From Gnetum montanum (Eukaryota; Streptophyta; Gnetopsida; Gnetales; Gnetaceae): a DNA stretch of 64,000 nucleotides. Positions 1 to 11,520 of the stretch are shown here, piece by piece. The position numbers and the translations under genes are program-made. Numbering within the stretch: the first letter of the stretch is position 1; every line of letters begins with the position of its first letter. The notes under the pieces are model-generated. The model ran no database searches and was not told where the DNA came from. It saw nothing but the letters and a program-made list of their open reading frames with translations. Where the stretch lies: contig MNCI01006839.1 in the NCBI GenBank assembly GCA_015680685.1, forward strand, positions 175,880 to 239,879, in the 5' to 3' direction.

Positions 1-772
1 GCAATCATTACAATTCTCACAACCGCACGCCGCAACAGCACACACACATACTCACATTAACTACTAATTTTATTTGGAGGTATCTGGGCCTTGGTGTTGC
101 CAGAAACCAGCAAGCACCTAAATCCTATTTGAGGACACTCGTTGGCGGTCGCATCCCAAATGGTCGCCAACAGAGAGTAGGAGATTGTAGAGGAGATATT
201 GATACAAAGTGAAGAAGTATTCACTTTCAAACCTTTATTTGAGCATCTTCTCTTTCATGGAATGTGGTATTCAAATTTTTCTTCTATCCCAATTTTCTTT
301 AGAAAGCTCATTCATAGGCATACTTTATTGTTGAAGCTTAGAAAAAGGTGTGAAACTTGTGGAAGCTTGAAAATTAAGAAAAGAACATTATCCTAGTCTT
401 GATGATAGCTTTTTATACCAACAGACTAATATTAATTAATTGAGATGCATGCAAGTTATTGCAATTTTTTAAAACTTGAAATTATGGGTAATTGGCCTCA
501 TAATTTTGGAGAATGGATGGGATTTCTTTCATTTCTGGTTTGTGGTTAGACAAATGCAAGTTGTTCATGTTCATCTTTTGTGTTGTATGATAATATCAAT
601 ACAAATAAATGGCATTATACCAATGAATTAGGAATTTTCTTTAGTTACGTACGTTAGTGTGTGCTTGGGTTCATCTCAACTTCATATTAATATTATTTTT
701 AATGAATGTTTTTATTATGATTTTTTTCTAAATATTAGTACTACTACTTAACGTGCTTTTAAATTATTGAAG
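1..772. other. Unassigned 5' edge
   Basis: AT-rich DNA with an isolated 65-codon ORF at 199-396 that has no recognisable domain. If the exon at 773 is real, this would be upstream intron and exon sequence of the same gene. The stretch near 180-215 is the only part that hints at another exon. Confidence 0.3.
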
Positions 773-915
773 GTGATTTATTTGAGGAAGCTTCACTACA
801 GGATGTATTCACAAAGCTGGTTAATTCACATTGTATAGAAAGGTGTCTGATTACAAAGCCTGTGCTTGAAAGTAGCTTAATGGAACAACCAAAGAAAGTT
901 CTTCATGGTCCAGCA
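773..915 (+). CDS. Probable single exon of RNA polymerase III subunit RPC3/RPC82
   Basis: A 143-nt open exon lies between a good acceptor (TTATTGAAG) and a good donor (GCA^GTAAGC). In the frame starting at 775 it reads DLFEEASLQDVFTKLVNSHC followed by IERCLITKPVLES. This resembles the RPC3 (POLR3C/RPC82) segment with the pattern '..FxxLxxxHxIxRC', part of the winged-helix region of the RNA polymerase III subunit that helps initiation on tRNA and 5S genes. The call rests on remembered family resemblance, not a search. No neighbouring exon is certain: an upstream stretch near 180-215 (EIVEEILIQS) could match the preceding RPC3 segment, but it has an in-frame stop just before it. No downstream exon is visible before the Penelope element at 2.8 kb. 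It could be an exon of a long-intron gene running out of the window, or a gene fragment. Confidence 0.5.
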
Positions 916-952
916 GTAAGCTAATGATTTTGTAGTATTTTTTTCAATTTGC

Positions 953-1800
953 AGGGTTTAAAATTTTTGGTAAACTCATTTTATGTCTTATTGATCATGG
1001 TATTTACTTTTTGGGAAGAGATCATGTTGTTAATTTGATCTTTAATTCTCAGTAAGGAGATGTCCTTTACTGCTCATTGGCTTATTAACAGCAAAATTTG
1101 TTGTATGGAATAGGATTTTGGATGTGGAAAATTATTGAAATATGATTATAGGGTCATACATCCAATGAGATGTAACCTTTCGATAAGACATGACCATCAT
1201 CCTATAGGTTGCAAGTCTAATTTCAATGTTTTATGTTGAGATATAACCAAAAATTGCAAATGTATGAATATGAACTTCATCCTATAGGACCCAAGGGTCA
1301 TACTTAGCGGATTAATGAAATTTTTTTAGATGAAGGCATACACAGATGTTAGAGTCATTGTTAAACTAATGATTGTTTAGGAAAGAAGTTCCTTAGATTT
1401 TAATTTGGAGGGTTTAGAATTTTTGGTAAAATTGCTTTTCATCTGGTCATGGTATTTATTTTTGGGAAGTAATCATTTTAATAATTTTTAAAAATTTCTA
1501 ATAAATATTAACCTTGATTGCCACATTGGCTTATTGACAGTAAAATGTACTATTAATGTAGGGCATAGGATTCTGGGGTAAGAAAAATTTTGAAGTATTA
1601 TTATAGGTCTTATGTTCAATGAAGTATAGCTTTTTGGCAAGACGTGATTTTTACCACATGGATTGGAAGCTCAATCCCAATGTTTTATGTTGAGACCTAA
1701 CCAAATTCTGTATAGAGAACTGAAGTTGAAATTTATTCAGTAGATCCTAACTGTCATATTAAGCCTTTGAATGAAATTTGTTTATTTAAAGACATCCTTA
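953..1800. repeat. Diverged tandem duplication, period about 455 bp
   Basis: Two consecutive copies can be aligned by eye, about 953-1330 and 1409-1790. Shared landmarks include 'GGGTTTAAAATTTTTGGTAAA' type sequence at the start of each, 'CATTGGCTTATTAACAG' against 'CATTGGCTTATTGACAG', and 'CAATGTTTTATGTTGAGA' near the end. Roughly three quarters of bases match, with several indels, so the duplication is old. It lies directly downstream of the RPC3-like exon, in what would be its intron. Confidence 0.7.
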
Positions 1801-2785
1801 CATTAAAACCTGTTTTGATCTAATGCCCTATTTTTATGCCATATAGGCTTGACATTTTAAAAGCTTCATTGTGTAGTTCCTTATGTGTGCCATGTGATTT
1901 TGGTATTTTGGAATTTCACAAGTCCAAATATTGTGATTGATATATCTATTCTTTATTGTATTTGAAGCATTCCAACCATTTACAACTCATACAATGCTTA
2001 TGATTTTGAGAGTGTCTTAGTCCCAATTATCTATGTGTATCCACTATTTTAAGTTTTTTATTATTTAGCTAGGAACATATTTATAAAATGCAGATCAAAA
2101 TGTTGATTGTTGTGATTCAAAATCTTAATCCAACTCATCCTAATGTAGATTGATCCTGGGTTGGTAATTGGTATTCCAGGTGATTCCAAGTAATTATAGA
2201 TCATGATTCTAGGCAATCTTGGGCAATTCCAACTTGTTTGTTACATTTTTTTGATAAACTTACATATATTTTTTCAAGATTATTGTAAATTTGATATTTT
2301 TTATATTATTTTGATATCACAATTCTAACTGACTTTAGGTTGCAATTCTAGATGATCCACTCTAAAATATCCAAAATGAAAAACTGATTCATGATTCTTC
2401 CCACATTTTAAAAGTATGGCTAGAATTTCTAACGTCTCTTATTAGTTCCACAAATTATTATATGCATTTGTTTAATCCACTCTTCTAGTTCTTCAATAAA
2501 AGTGCTAAGCAATGTTGGTGAAAGGAACAACATTACTTTACTCCTATGTTGTTGTAAAATTGATAAGATTATGTAGTTTTGTCATTTGTTAATTTGAAAA
2601 TTATCTTTATAATTTTGAAATGATATTGAGTAAACTAGGATTAACCTTAAGTTTGATAAGCCTTCTCTATAATTTCTCTCTCATAATTGAATAAAATTCC
2701 TTATCAATGTCAACAGAAAATATGAATGTTTTCCCTTGTTTTTCTATTGCATTGTTTAACGTAACATCTAAGGGTAACCAAATGT
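1801..2785. other. AT-rich DNA without recognised genes
   Basis: Contains no ORF of note and no recognised domain. Around 2130-2250 there is a run of related phrases such as 'GATTCCAAG' and 'GCAATTCCAA' that look like weak internal repetition. It ends where the Penelope-like reading frame begins. Confidence 0.4.
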
Positions 2786-2789
2786 ACAA

Positions 2790-4800
2790 ACGACACCATG
2801 CCACCAAACTTTGGTTCACACCCACTAAAAACTACACCTCTTCCACCTAAGGGTGCACTGCTCAGTCATAACCCATCTCATACGCGTTTAAATTTTTGGT
2901 TGCTTGCCATCAACCAGATTGCATACGGGCATTTTATTTTTGTGAGCAAAACAGTTTATGAAGTAGAAAACCGCATCTCTAACTTCACGATCCACAACTT
3001 CTTCTCATGCACCCTTATAGCAAGTGAAATTAAAATTTTAGGTTATGGACTTAAGTTCATCCCAAGGCCACTCCCCATGGACCATGGCTCCATCCTTAAG
3101 GAATTCACCACTTTCGCAAGGCTTCTTAGGCTTCGAAATTTCTTTAGACATAAACCCGAAGATATGTTTTCATCTTCACTGTTTATTTTGGCAACCTAGG
3201 TTGCTAGAATGAAACTCTAACGCTCTAATAAATGGAATCCACCAATTAGTAGTCTTAACCCAGAACTTGAAAATTGCATTTGCAATTGCCTCAAGTCCCT
3301 TGAAACTGCACTCTCCTCCCTTGATTTTCACCACCAACCTCCACTACCTCGTCGTCTTCTTGGAGCACTACATAAACTCCAAAAAGACATGACCATCGTG
3401 GTTCTCCTGGTGGATAAAAATATTGGTGTCTATGTTTTAGATTCCTCCTGGTACTGTGACGAAGCAACCAGGAAAATCTCCGATTCAAAGGTGTATTTGT
3501 AAGTGGATTCCATCCCATGGGATGATCTTCGTTGTCGACTCTTAGGCATCATCAACCATTTCCCATAGGTGTTTAAATATTTTGAAGATTCTCTAATTCA
3601 ATGTAAGGCTCCCAAACTGTGCAACTTCTATTTGATCCCTAAAATTCATAAACTTGTTTTGGTTGTCTGATTTGTTCCTATACAGGTTATGTTCTTGAAC
3701 CTGCTTCTCACCTCCTCCATTACCTACGGTTCCCGATTTTATGTTCCCAACCATATCACCTTCAAAACTCATCTACCTTGATCCGTGATCTTCATGCAAG
3801 GGTCCTTCTTGTCAACATTCTTTTGTTTACATTCGACATTGAATCTCTTTACTTGAGCATCCCCACCAATCAAGGCCTAGATGCTCTTAAAGATATGATT
3901 GAAGCATATTTTTTTGCAAACCCTTTTTCCTTGCATAACCTCTTTAGCAACGCCATTCTGGAGCTTGCATCATTAGTGCTTCATGATCACTACCTTGAAT
4001 TCAACGAAGTGCAGTATAAATAGATAAGAGGCACCGCAATGGGTAGCAATTTTGCAGTTGTCTATGCTTGCCTCTTTCTATGCCATCTTTAGAAGAAAGT
4101 CTTTAGCACTCCTGATTTTTATAATCTTTTGTATTTCAAAAGATTCATAGATGATGCTTTTGCAATCTGGAATGGCTCCAAAGATTTCCTTACTCTCCTG
4201 CTTTCTCGATATGGTAATGTTTATCCATCCATTAACATTACCCCTACCATTTCGAATACTGCAATCGATATCCTAGATGTCACTTTCTTTAAGGGTTCTT
4301 AATTTGTCAACACTGGTATCCTTTCAACCAAGTGTTACCAAAAACCCTTGAATGCATATTAGTACATCCCTTTCTCCTCATGGCACCCATTCCATCAGAA
4401 GAAAGCATTCATCATTACAGAACTAAAAAGATATCTCATCAGGGAATCTTGCTTAGGCAATCTTCAACAAATTTGGTGACAACCCTTTTGACGACTCCAA
4501 GCATGTGGTTATCCATCTCGGCTACTAGTCAAATGCTTCAACTCTGTTCCTGCTGCTTCTTGTTGATCACTTTTGGCCAGGCTTCATCAAAGCAATGATG
4601 TTCAAGTTAGGAAATGGACCCCTCTCATCTTCAAATTAGATTTCAATACTTCCAGTAAATCCTTGAACGTGAGGGTTCTCCTAAATGCTATACTTGGTCA
4701 GCTTCACCAAAAACATCTGACACTACAAAATGTTATTCCAGATATGATCGCTTACTAGCGTAACCCTAGAAAGCTACGTTCATTTCTTGTTAGACACAGA
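2790..4800 (+). pseudogene. Decayed Penelope-like retroelement (PLE) reverse transcriptase
   Basis: Frames joined by eye follow the PLE order. The N-terminal part (about 3030-3155) has 'GLKFIPRPLP' and 'FARLLRLR'. A core segment (3380-3500) has 'VDKNIGVYVLDSSWY', followed by 'NFYLIPKIHK' at 3625-3655. RT motif A is at 3828 ('FDIESLYLSIP'). The next block reads 'IRGTAMGSNFA' (4024) and is preceded by TAG where Gln is usual. The catalytic box is 'KRFIDDAFAIWNGS' (4138-4180). The C-terminal part has 'TKCYQKPLNAY' and 'PFHQKKAF', ending near 'LRSFLVRHRF' (4770-4800). At least five in-frame stops and a frame change around 3660 show it is dead. I see no GIY-YIG endonuclease after the RT, so it is either EN-lacking or truncated. 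PLEs called Dryads are known in conifers; whether this copy belongs to them needs a tree. Confidence 0.85.
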
Positions 4801-6250
4801 TTTAGGTGCTCAGTCCCACTCCCACTTCGACCTGAATGAGTGGGACCCACTTAAATTTTTTAGAGTCCCAAAAATTCTAAATTTCTTAAGATGGAACATC
4901 TTATATTAGCACTTGGACACTTAGGCTCTTTTAATTTTTGACTTTTTAAAGCAAAAAACATATTGAAGAGGGGTGAGAGTCCCCGAAAACATTTTGTGTT
5001 ACACTTTCCCTAAGTTAATGTCATTTTGATCCTTTTTTCTTTACTTTTCTCTTTTCTTCTCCTTTGCTTTATTCTGTCTCTCTAATCAACTACATAAGAT
5101 CCCAACAAAATTTTTTGAGCCCCAAAAAATTTTTGAACCCAAACAACACCACGCCACATCTTGGAAAACCACATTTGCTCACATGGAAACATGGGGTCCA
5201 TGACCCCTTGGGGGCAAAAGAAAAAGTGATCCCACTATGGACGCGTCGACAGCCTATGATAGGCATAGTGTGGATGTTCGAGGGCATGGAGAATATCTAG
5301 CATGTTGTGATGAAGCTCAGAGTCCACGAAATTGGTGGCTTGTTGAATTTCTTGCATGGTCGATTCACGTTGGCTCCATTCCTCGGCCAAAGTCTCCTAT
5401 CTAGGTGGAAGCATGCAAAAATTTGTCAAATGTGATGTCGGAGTTCCCCCCATGAGCAATCATAGTTGATGCCTAGGATGATGTACAGACATCATCCAAC
5501 CCTCAGCCATTGATGCGTGCTTTGCTCATGCACTCGATCTAACTGATGTTGTCTCTGCCCCTCCTTCTACTCTTGCTCTTACTACACTTGCTTAGCCACC
5601 TCATGCTCTCTTTAGGTAGTTTCCTCCTGGAGTACTTTTTCTTGCACTTGGGCCTAAATCTCATCCACCAATTGGGCCCGGGCTGCCTCCACTAGCAAGG
5701 CTTGTTGCTGGATTAACTCTTGTTCTAGTTCATGGAAATGGATTGTTAATTCGATCTATGCGTGCACGAGGGCTTCATTCCATTTGGCTTTCCATTTGCG
5801 GTGCTCTGCATCGTGTGCTGCGACCATTGCCTCCATGGTCATGCGATGCAGCTCCTCATCACTTCTTTCTCTATGCCTCAAAGTTCTAGGTAGGGACACC
5901 TCCAGCACTACCATGGGGTTAGAGGCCCTTGGTCCACCACGACAACACCATCTCCTGGTATAAGTCACTGTGGGTTCAATCCCTGAAACCCTTAGGCAGG
6001 CCAAAAATGAGGGGCCAGGAGGGAAACCCCCCAAGGGGGGTGAAGACCCCTGCTTTGCCTGAGGCTACCCCCCACTGCCCCTTGCCATAGAGCAAGGATG
6101 AGCCCAGAGTGGCAGTCGCACTTTTGTTGTTGCAGTGCCACCAGAAAAAATTAGGGTAGGTTAACCCTAATTTCAAGTTTGAGGCATTTAAGGAAGTTAA
6201 AATGAATGTCTTGGAGCTTTGACTTATTTTCTGACTACACAAAAAAATGA
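4801..6250. other. GC-richer DNA of unclear origin with an antisense coiled-coil remnant
   Basis: Lies between the Penelope element and the LINE. On the minus strand, 6034 down to about 5640 reads as a charged, helical stretch with 'EELHRMTMEAMVAAHDAEH' and then 'ELEQELIQQQALLVEAARAQ', interrupted by later stops. It looks like a decayed coiled-coil segment, perhaps from a transposon accessory protein or the 3' part of the LINE locus. I recognise no family. A second open stretch (5090-5287, -) has no domain. The base composition resembles the LINE to its right more than the AT-rich DNA to its left. Confidence 0.35.
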
Positions 6251-6449
6251 TCCACAAGATTCATCACCCTGGCCTTGGTCAGTGGCAGGGCAAATCTTTG
6301 ACCTTGTCGACTCTATGTGCGTGGCACTAGCTCGTCAAAAAATAATTTAGCTTCTTACAACCCATGCATGGTTGGAAGAATGATTTTTCCTTCAGCCTAG
6401 GCCCCTAGACACCTAGAAATTGAGGAATTTGTGATAATGACCTTAGTGC

Positions 6450-7300
6450 CCCTAAAATAGGTGCAGTCCTCATGCTAGTTAGAGAAGAAGGCATCGTTTG
6501 GAAGGGCCAACTTACCCACTAGCCGTGACAAGATGTCACTTCAGTCGCATCATTCCACCAGTTCCCATAGCTCCTCGTCTTCCCCAAAACATTGCCCAAT
6601 TAGGCTCATAAGTTGGCATGACCCCCATCACCGTGTTGATTTCTCTCCACGTAGTTGTGGCTTGTGAAACCACTTGCGGAGGGGGAGGGGCATACGGCGT
6701 AGCCAGAAGACCTTATGATTTCGAACTTTCCACACTACCCATAAAAGTAGCGTGGCTCAAGAATTGCCCATTAACTTAATCGAGGAAGCCCAGCATGTCT
6801 CTCGCCACATGGAGCACATGTAGACACATTCAAAGATGAAATGTTGGACAGTCTCGGGCACGATGCCACACAGTGGGTAGGTGTCGTCAAGAATGAGGCC
6901 CTGTTTGCTTAAAAGTGTGTCTATACAGGCAGCACATCATTCTTCAATAGCCATAGGAAGATCTCAATTTTCTTGGGCAGCCATCCCTAAAAAATCTAAC
7001 ACCACCCTAGTACTGGCAAGTACATGGCAGTTAACAGGTGGTGTGGCTCGAAATTCGACCACCCCTATGCCTGCATTTTTTGTGCATGGTTGTAAAGTGT
7101 TTGCCAGGGCCTTGAATCTTGCATTCTCACCGACCACTACATGTATTTGGCATTCATTATTCTAACCCATTGGACCGGTTCCCTGTACTAGTGTGTAAAA
7201 TAGAGTAGTAGGCATTGCTGACCCAACGTTAGCTCGTCTTCAAACTTCGAGATTCCCAAGCCCCCCATAGATCTAGGGTACACGATCTGGTCCTAGTTGG
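6450..7300 (-). pseudogene. LINE ORF2 C-terminal zf-RVT region
   Basis: Downstream of the RT the minus strand reads 'YPRSMGGLGISKFED' (about 7275-7230), a common plant LINE block. At about 6980-6800 there is a zf-RVT-like stretch, 'FLWLLKNDVLPV' with spaced Cys residues ('SLNVSTCAPC'). Plant L1 ORF2 proteins carry this zinc-binding domain after the RT. Several stops are present. Confidence 0.6.
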
Positions 7301-7639
7301 CGAGGTGTAATTTGCCCCCCCCCCCCCCTCTGCCCCCTGACCAAACAAAGCAATGGATGTGCATGTCGAGGCGTTCAATAATGGTGCACGGTGGGGTGAC
7401 GACAGTGACCAAAAAACGAGTCATCGTTGTGAGCACCCATGAGGCAACTACCAACATCCCCTTCATGGTCAAGAAACAATTGGCCCCAATTTTCAACCTA
7501 TTTTTCAACTTTTTCTAAAAGCACCTCCCAAGAAACACACCGCCTCCACTGGAAAAGCAAGATGCCTAAGTAAGTATCCCTGTTTATTCCAAATGGAATG
7601 TTCAAGGTTTGCATCACTCTGCTCTTCACCTGTGCATCC

Positions 7640-8600
7640 ATGTTTAAAAAATGGACCATTGACTTAGTCTAGTTAATTACCAGCCTAAGCTTGTTTGCCA
7701 TCTACGAGAGTGCCACATTGATGTTGCATGCTTGTGGGACCCCAGTGTGACTAATCAGCATTATGTCATCTACATAGTGATGTGCCAGACATTTTATGCC
7801 TCCTATTTCCAGACCCTTGACACCTATTGCCTTGTAGTAAGACTGCAAGAGATCCATAGCAATAATGAAAAGTAATGGCGAGAGCGGATCCCTCTGCCGT
7901 AGCCTCCTCCCCGGTGAGGAGAGGCCACATAGTTGCCCCCCCCCCCACCCACGTCGAAAGAGAAGCCTATGGACGATTGCAAGTGGATGCAAAGCTGGAT
8001 AAAGCCTGGGTCAAAACCTTTTTTCTACATGATGGTAGCCAAGGCCTCCCAATCGAGAGTATTGTACGCTTTAGTTATGTCCAACTTGAGATAGAGCTTG
8101 GGGAATTTCGAGATTCAAAGGAAGTGATAAACTTCTTGCATGAGAAGCACTTGGTCCTGTAGGGTCTGGCCTTGCATGAACCTTGTTTGGTTGACCCCCA
8201 CTAGTTTGGGCATTAGTAGAGCTAGCCTACATGATCATCTTGGAGAATACACAAATTAGGATGTTGCAAACCCTGATAGGTTAAAAGTGTTCTGGGAGAT
8301 GCACCTCTGCTCACTTGGGGATGCATACTATTCGAGAGTAGTTAAGCTCTTGTCAAACCTGCTTCTTGGCCAACATTAGATTAAAGGCATCCAAAATGTT
8401 GGGCCCCACAATATCCAAGAAGGTCTTGAAAAATTCGAGACTCCAACCATTTGGTCCTGGCACCTTCCCCCTGGCATATCACTGATCATTGGTGTTAGTT
8501 CCTGCCAGGAAAACGGAGCTAGCAATCTAATGTTATCCTCATCGTTTAGCACCTATGCAATTCGAACCAAAATGGGCTTTGTGGGTTGCTTTGCCCAGAT
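7640..8600 (-). pseudogene. LINE ORF2 reverse transcriptase remnant
   Basis: Successive L1 RT landmarks on the minus strand are 'GKVPGPNGWSLEFFKTF' (about 8470), 'SRIVCIPK' (about 8330) and, with one Gly lost, 'RLRQRDPLSPLLFIIAMD' (about 7900-7850). The catalytic box 'HHYVDDIML' is at about 7780-7755. The usual form is 'GLRQGDPLSP'; the second Gly is Arg here. Stops and a C11 tract at 7936-7946 break the frame. Confidence 0.85.
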
Positions 8601-8899
8601 CGTCTCCCAATAATGCATCAACTCTCTAGCTACGTCCTTTGGCTCATCTGTTATCCCTCCCTCGATGGTGTCTAGCCTATGTGGTTGGCTCCATCCACGT
8701 GTCTTGGCGACAGCGAAGAAGAAATTCATCTGCCTATCCCCGTCCCAGAGCCATCTAATCTGTGATCGTTACTTCCAATATGTCTCCTCCTCTAGGTTAA
8801 GAGCCTATAGTTGCATCAAGATATTATGTTCTTCATCATGTAGATCCTCCCTAGCCTCCTGCTAGGATTGAATTTGAATTAACATGTCCCGAAGCATCG

Positions 8900-9790
8900 T
8901 GCGGCCTGTCTGAAAAGAGAACTTGTCCTACATAGGTAAGGCTTGGATGAGCCATTTCAAACACAATAGTCCTTCTTTGAGGAAGTTCCTGGGGTCTCCT
9001 TGGTCTTTTCTTTAGTCTGCCTAGATGTCCTCAACTAATGGCCTTAACCAAGGCTTATGCAACTAGGTTGCCTTGAAATGAAATGGCTGAGGTGTCTGAC
9101 CCTGTTCGGGCCCAAGTGAAGAAATTAGGGAGTAGTGGTTTGAAGCCATCCATTCTTGTCCTGTAACCTACTTGGCCAACCAGAGGATGAGGTTGGAACT
9201 GATACAGACCCAGTTAATTCTGGAAGGACGTGGTTAGGCCCTTTTCACTTATTGCTCCATGTGAATTGGCAATTCTCAATGGGCAGATCCACCAACAAGT
9301 GCTCTGCTAGGAAATCTTGAAATTCCTGGGCACCTGGGGGAGCCACCATTACCTAATTTTTTCCATGAGGTATAGCCTTTGGTTGAAATCCTCCACAAAT
9401 AGCCACGTGAAGCGGTCTTACACTAGCGTCACCACCCGTTCTAGTTTTTGAAGTCTCTACTCCCACACTTGAGGCCCATAGAAGTTGGTTAACCATATTC
9501 CCCAAGAGGGGATATGAACTATTAGGGCCCACTGTGAAAAGTTCACCAATGTCATGTCATATCAGGTGAGGATAGCTAGCCCCCCTGCTTGACCCACATA
9601 GGGGTGCAGGTGCACTTTCCAGCCGTTCCAGATGAGAAGGCTAGATTCTATCTCCTATAGATTGGTCTCCTATAGGCATATGATATCACATTCCTCATCA
9701 CGAACAATCCATCTTAGGGTATTTCTTTTATAGGGTGCACCCTATCCCCTACAATTCCAGCTGAAAATTTTCATGTATGATTAGACGAGC
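8900..9790 (-). pseudogene. LINE ORF2 endonuclease (EEP/APE-like) remnant
   Basis: On the minus strand the start of ORF2 is legible across frame changes. A segment equivalent to the family motif 'WNCRG' lies near 9770-9750, followed by 'RWIVRDEECDIICL' and then a Gln-less version of 'QETNL'. Further on come 'GQAGGLAIL' and 'FVEDFNQ', the counterpart of the catalytic 'GDFN' box. This domain nicks target DNA to prime reverse transcription. It is interrupted by stops every 20-40 codons. Confidence 0.6.
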
Positions 9791-9890
9791 AACGTTGGTA
9801 GACCTCTTGGAGGATCTGCTGCAATCCCATGTTAATACTTCTTTGCGTTAGTTTAGCTCTTGATAGACTCTCGCATGGGCAGCCAGGATG

Positions 9891-9891
<1 letters not shown>

Positions 9892-9926
<35 letters not shown>
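9892..9926. repeat. Homopolymer C35 inside the LINE
   Basis: Thirty-five consecutive C (G35 on the LINE sense strand), at the ORF1/ORF2 boundary. Shorter runs in the same element are C14 at 7315-7328, C11 at 7936-7946 and C11 at 10761-10771. No comparable C or G run occurs elsewhere in the 64 kb. Confidence 0.95.
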
Positions 9927-9929
<3 letters not shown>

Positions 9930-10439
9930 TTGCACAACTGGGCTACAGCTTGAATCCTCTAATGATAGATCCACCTCTAGGAGCTTACAGGATGTGGTGC
10001 TCCCCCTAACCATGTTGACCCATTCGCCCAAGATGGGAAGCACTATCCCAGGCACCGTTGGTTCAACTGATGATGATGAGGTGCACCAGGGGGGCTGGGG
10101 GTTGGCGTCGGTGTCATGTACCTATTATGGGGAAGAACGGGCGGCATGTGAGAGATGATGTGGAGAGTGTCATGGAGGAGGGGGTTGTGATGATGGTGCT
10201 GGTTGTTGGGGTGGCGGTTGTGGTTGTGGTTGTGGTAGCTTCGGTCAACCATTACTCCCCATTGTCACCCAATCCCCATCCTCAACCAACATACGAGCTT
10301 GGTCTCACTTTTGCTTTGAGCCATCCACCTAAAATCGACAATCTACTTCCTGGTGGCCAGGTTTCCTATAGCAAGCGCATCCTTTACTCCTGCTCTCCCA
10401 AGCACCAGGGGGGCAGCACCCCAAGTGTCTCTCCCTCTA

Positions 10440-11335
10440 GGTTCTCAAACTGAACTCGAAGGTGTTCATCCCCACTCGGAAGCTCTAACACTAACTCCCT
10501 AATGAGGTCTTTGGAAGAGAGATTTCACCATAAGCAGAAATGAGCAAAACCCATCCACTCCATTGTCTACGTGACCTTGTCAAAGTTGATAAAATTCCTG
10601 AAGAACCTTGCCAAGTGCTCAATGAATCCCAAGTTCCACATCTCCCATGGAATGCTGAAAACCCGTACCCACACCGAGGCACAGGCAAACAGGTTTGGCT
10701 CTCAGTGTGCCCTTGGCCGCCAAGGGATCAGAGCTAACCCCCTAGTACTATAGAACCATGCCCCCCCCCCCACAAAAGAATTATGTCTCGATCCTCCAAA
10801 GTCAGGAAAATGAAAAGGATCAAGTCCTCTGATAAACTCCAAACATCCACCGCTCCAACCTCCCAATTCTCCTTTACCCACTGTTGGATCAACTCCATCT
10901 GGGGGTGGGCTCCAGAGGACACGAAATGCCCAATGAGACTCCGCTGCATGGTCCTAACCCCCTCTGTCAATGGCCTGCTAACGTGGAGGCGCATGGTACC
11001 GTCGACGCAAGAGCATTCCTAAATCTCCCCACTAGGTATTTCAGAGTCTTCCCCACGTTGGGCTCCCCTAACCTCAACATAGTTTGTCTCCTTGAGGCTT
11101 GCTGATAGCTCCTCGTGGCCATGGCCTTGGTTCGCCTACTCTCTTCCACTCACTAGCCTTGCGGTGTGTTCCTTACATATGTCGCACTCCTTGACCGCTT
11201 CTTTTTCTTTGTCTCCTCCATCTGCTCTGCCTGTTTTTGTGCCCTATCTACCTTGTTGGCCGCATTCACTCCACTGTCGTTCATTTCGACTACATTCACT
11301 CTATTCGCTCCGCCGTTGACTTTGAATTTTGACAT
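10440..11335 (-). pseudogene. LINE ORF1 remnant (DUF4283-like RNA-binding protein)
   Basis: Begins at an ATG at 11335 with a basic N-terminus (MSKFKVNGGANRVN; later KKKKRSRSATY). From about 10950 it reads 'LIGHFVSSGAHPQMELIQQW', then 'VKENWEVGAVDVWSLSEDL' and 'LILFIFLTLEDRDIIL'. This is the fold pattern of DUF4283 in plant L1 ORF1 proteins (strand, helix, W, then 'FxFxxxEDRDxIL'). The frame breaks at the C11 tract (10761-10771). I could not find an intact CCHC knuckle downstream. Confidence 0.65.
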
Positions 11336-11520
11336 AACTTCATTAATAATTTTACAATATTAACAGAAAGCTAGAATAGATGGTGAATCATGTTACTATC
11401 ATTCTGAAAGCAAACCAATTAATGAATAGATTATATGTAGCTTAGCTTGGTCATGGATATACTAAACATTATGTTTGATCAATGTCTTTGTGCAAGTTTT
11501 ACCTTCTGTTTAGATTAAGT

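Larger units (their letters stand above)
6250..11345 (-). mobile_element. L1-type non-LTR retrotransposon (LINE), decayed
   Basis: On the minus strand the order is ORF1 (DUF4283-like), then ORF2 with an endonuclease/exonuclease/phosphatase domain, reverse transcriptase and zf-RVT. This is the usual plant L1 layout. Many stops and frame changes interrupt both ORFs. The element is noticeably richer in G+C than its surroundings. The 5' end is placed near the ORF1 ATG at 11335. The 3' end is unclear because no poly-A tail (poly-T on the plus strand) is evident near 6.2 kb, so 4.8-6.2 kb could include its 3' UTR. Confidence 0.85.

Noticed and set aside
7297-7518. Overlapping ORFs on both strands around a C-rich run
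   Set aside because: Pro- or Gly-runs come from the C14 homopolymer; the real signal is the minus-strand LINE ORF2, which the run interrupts.
10043-10453. Two overlapping ORFs, one Asn/His-rich (-) and one Val-rich (+)
   Set aside because: They are low-complexity shadows of GGTTGT/CAACCA-type simple sequence within LINE ORF1.
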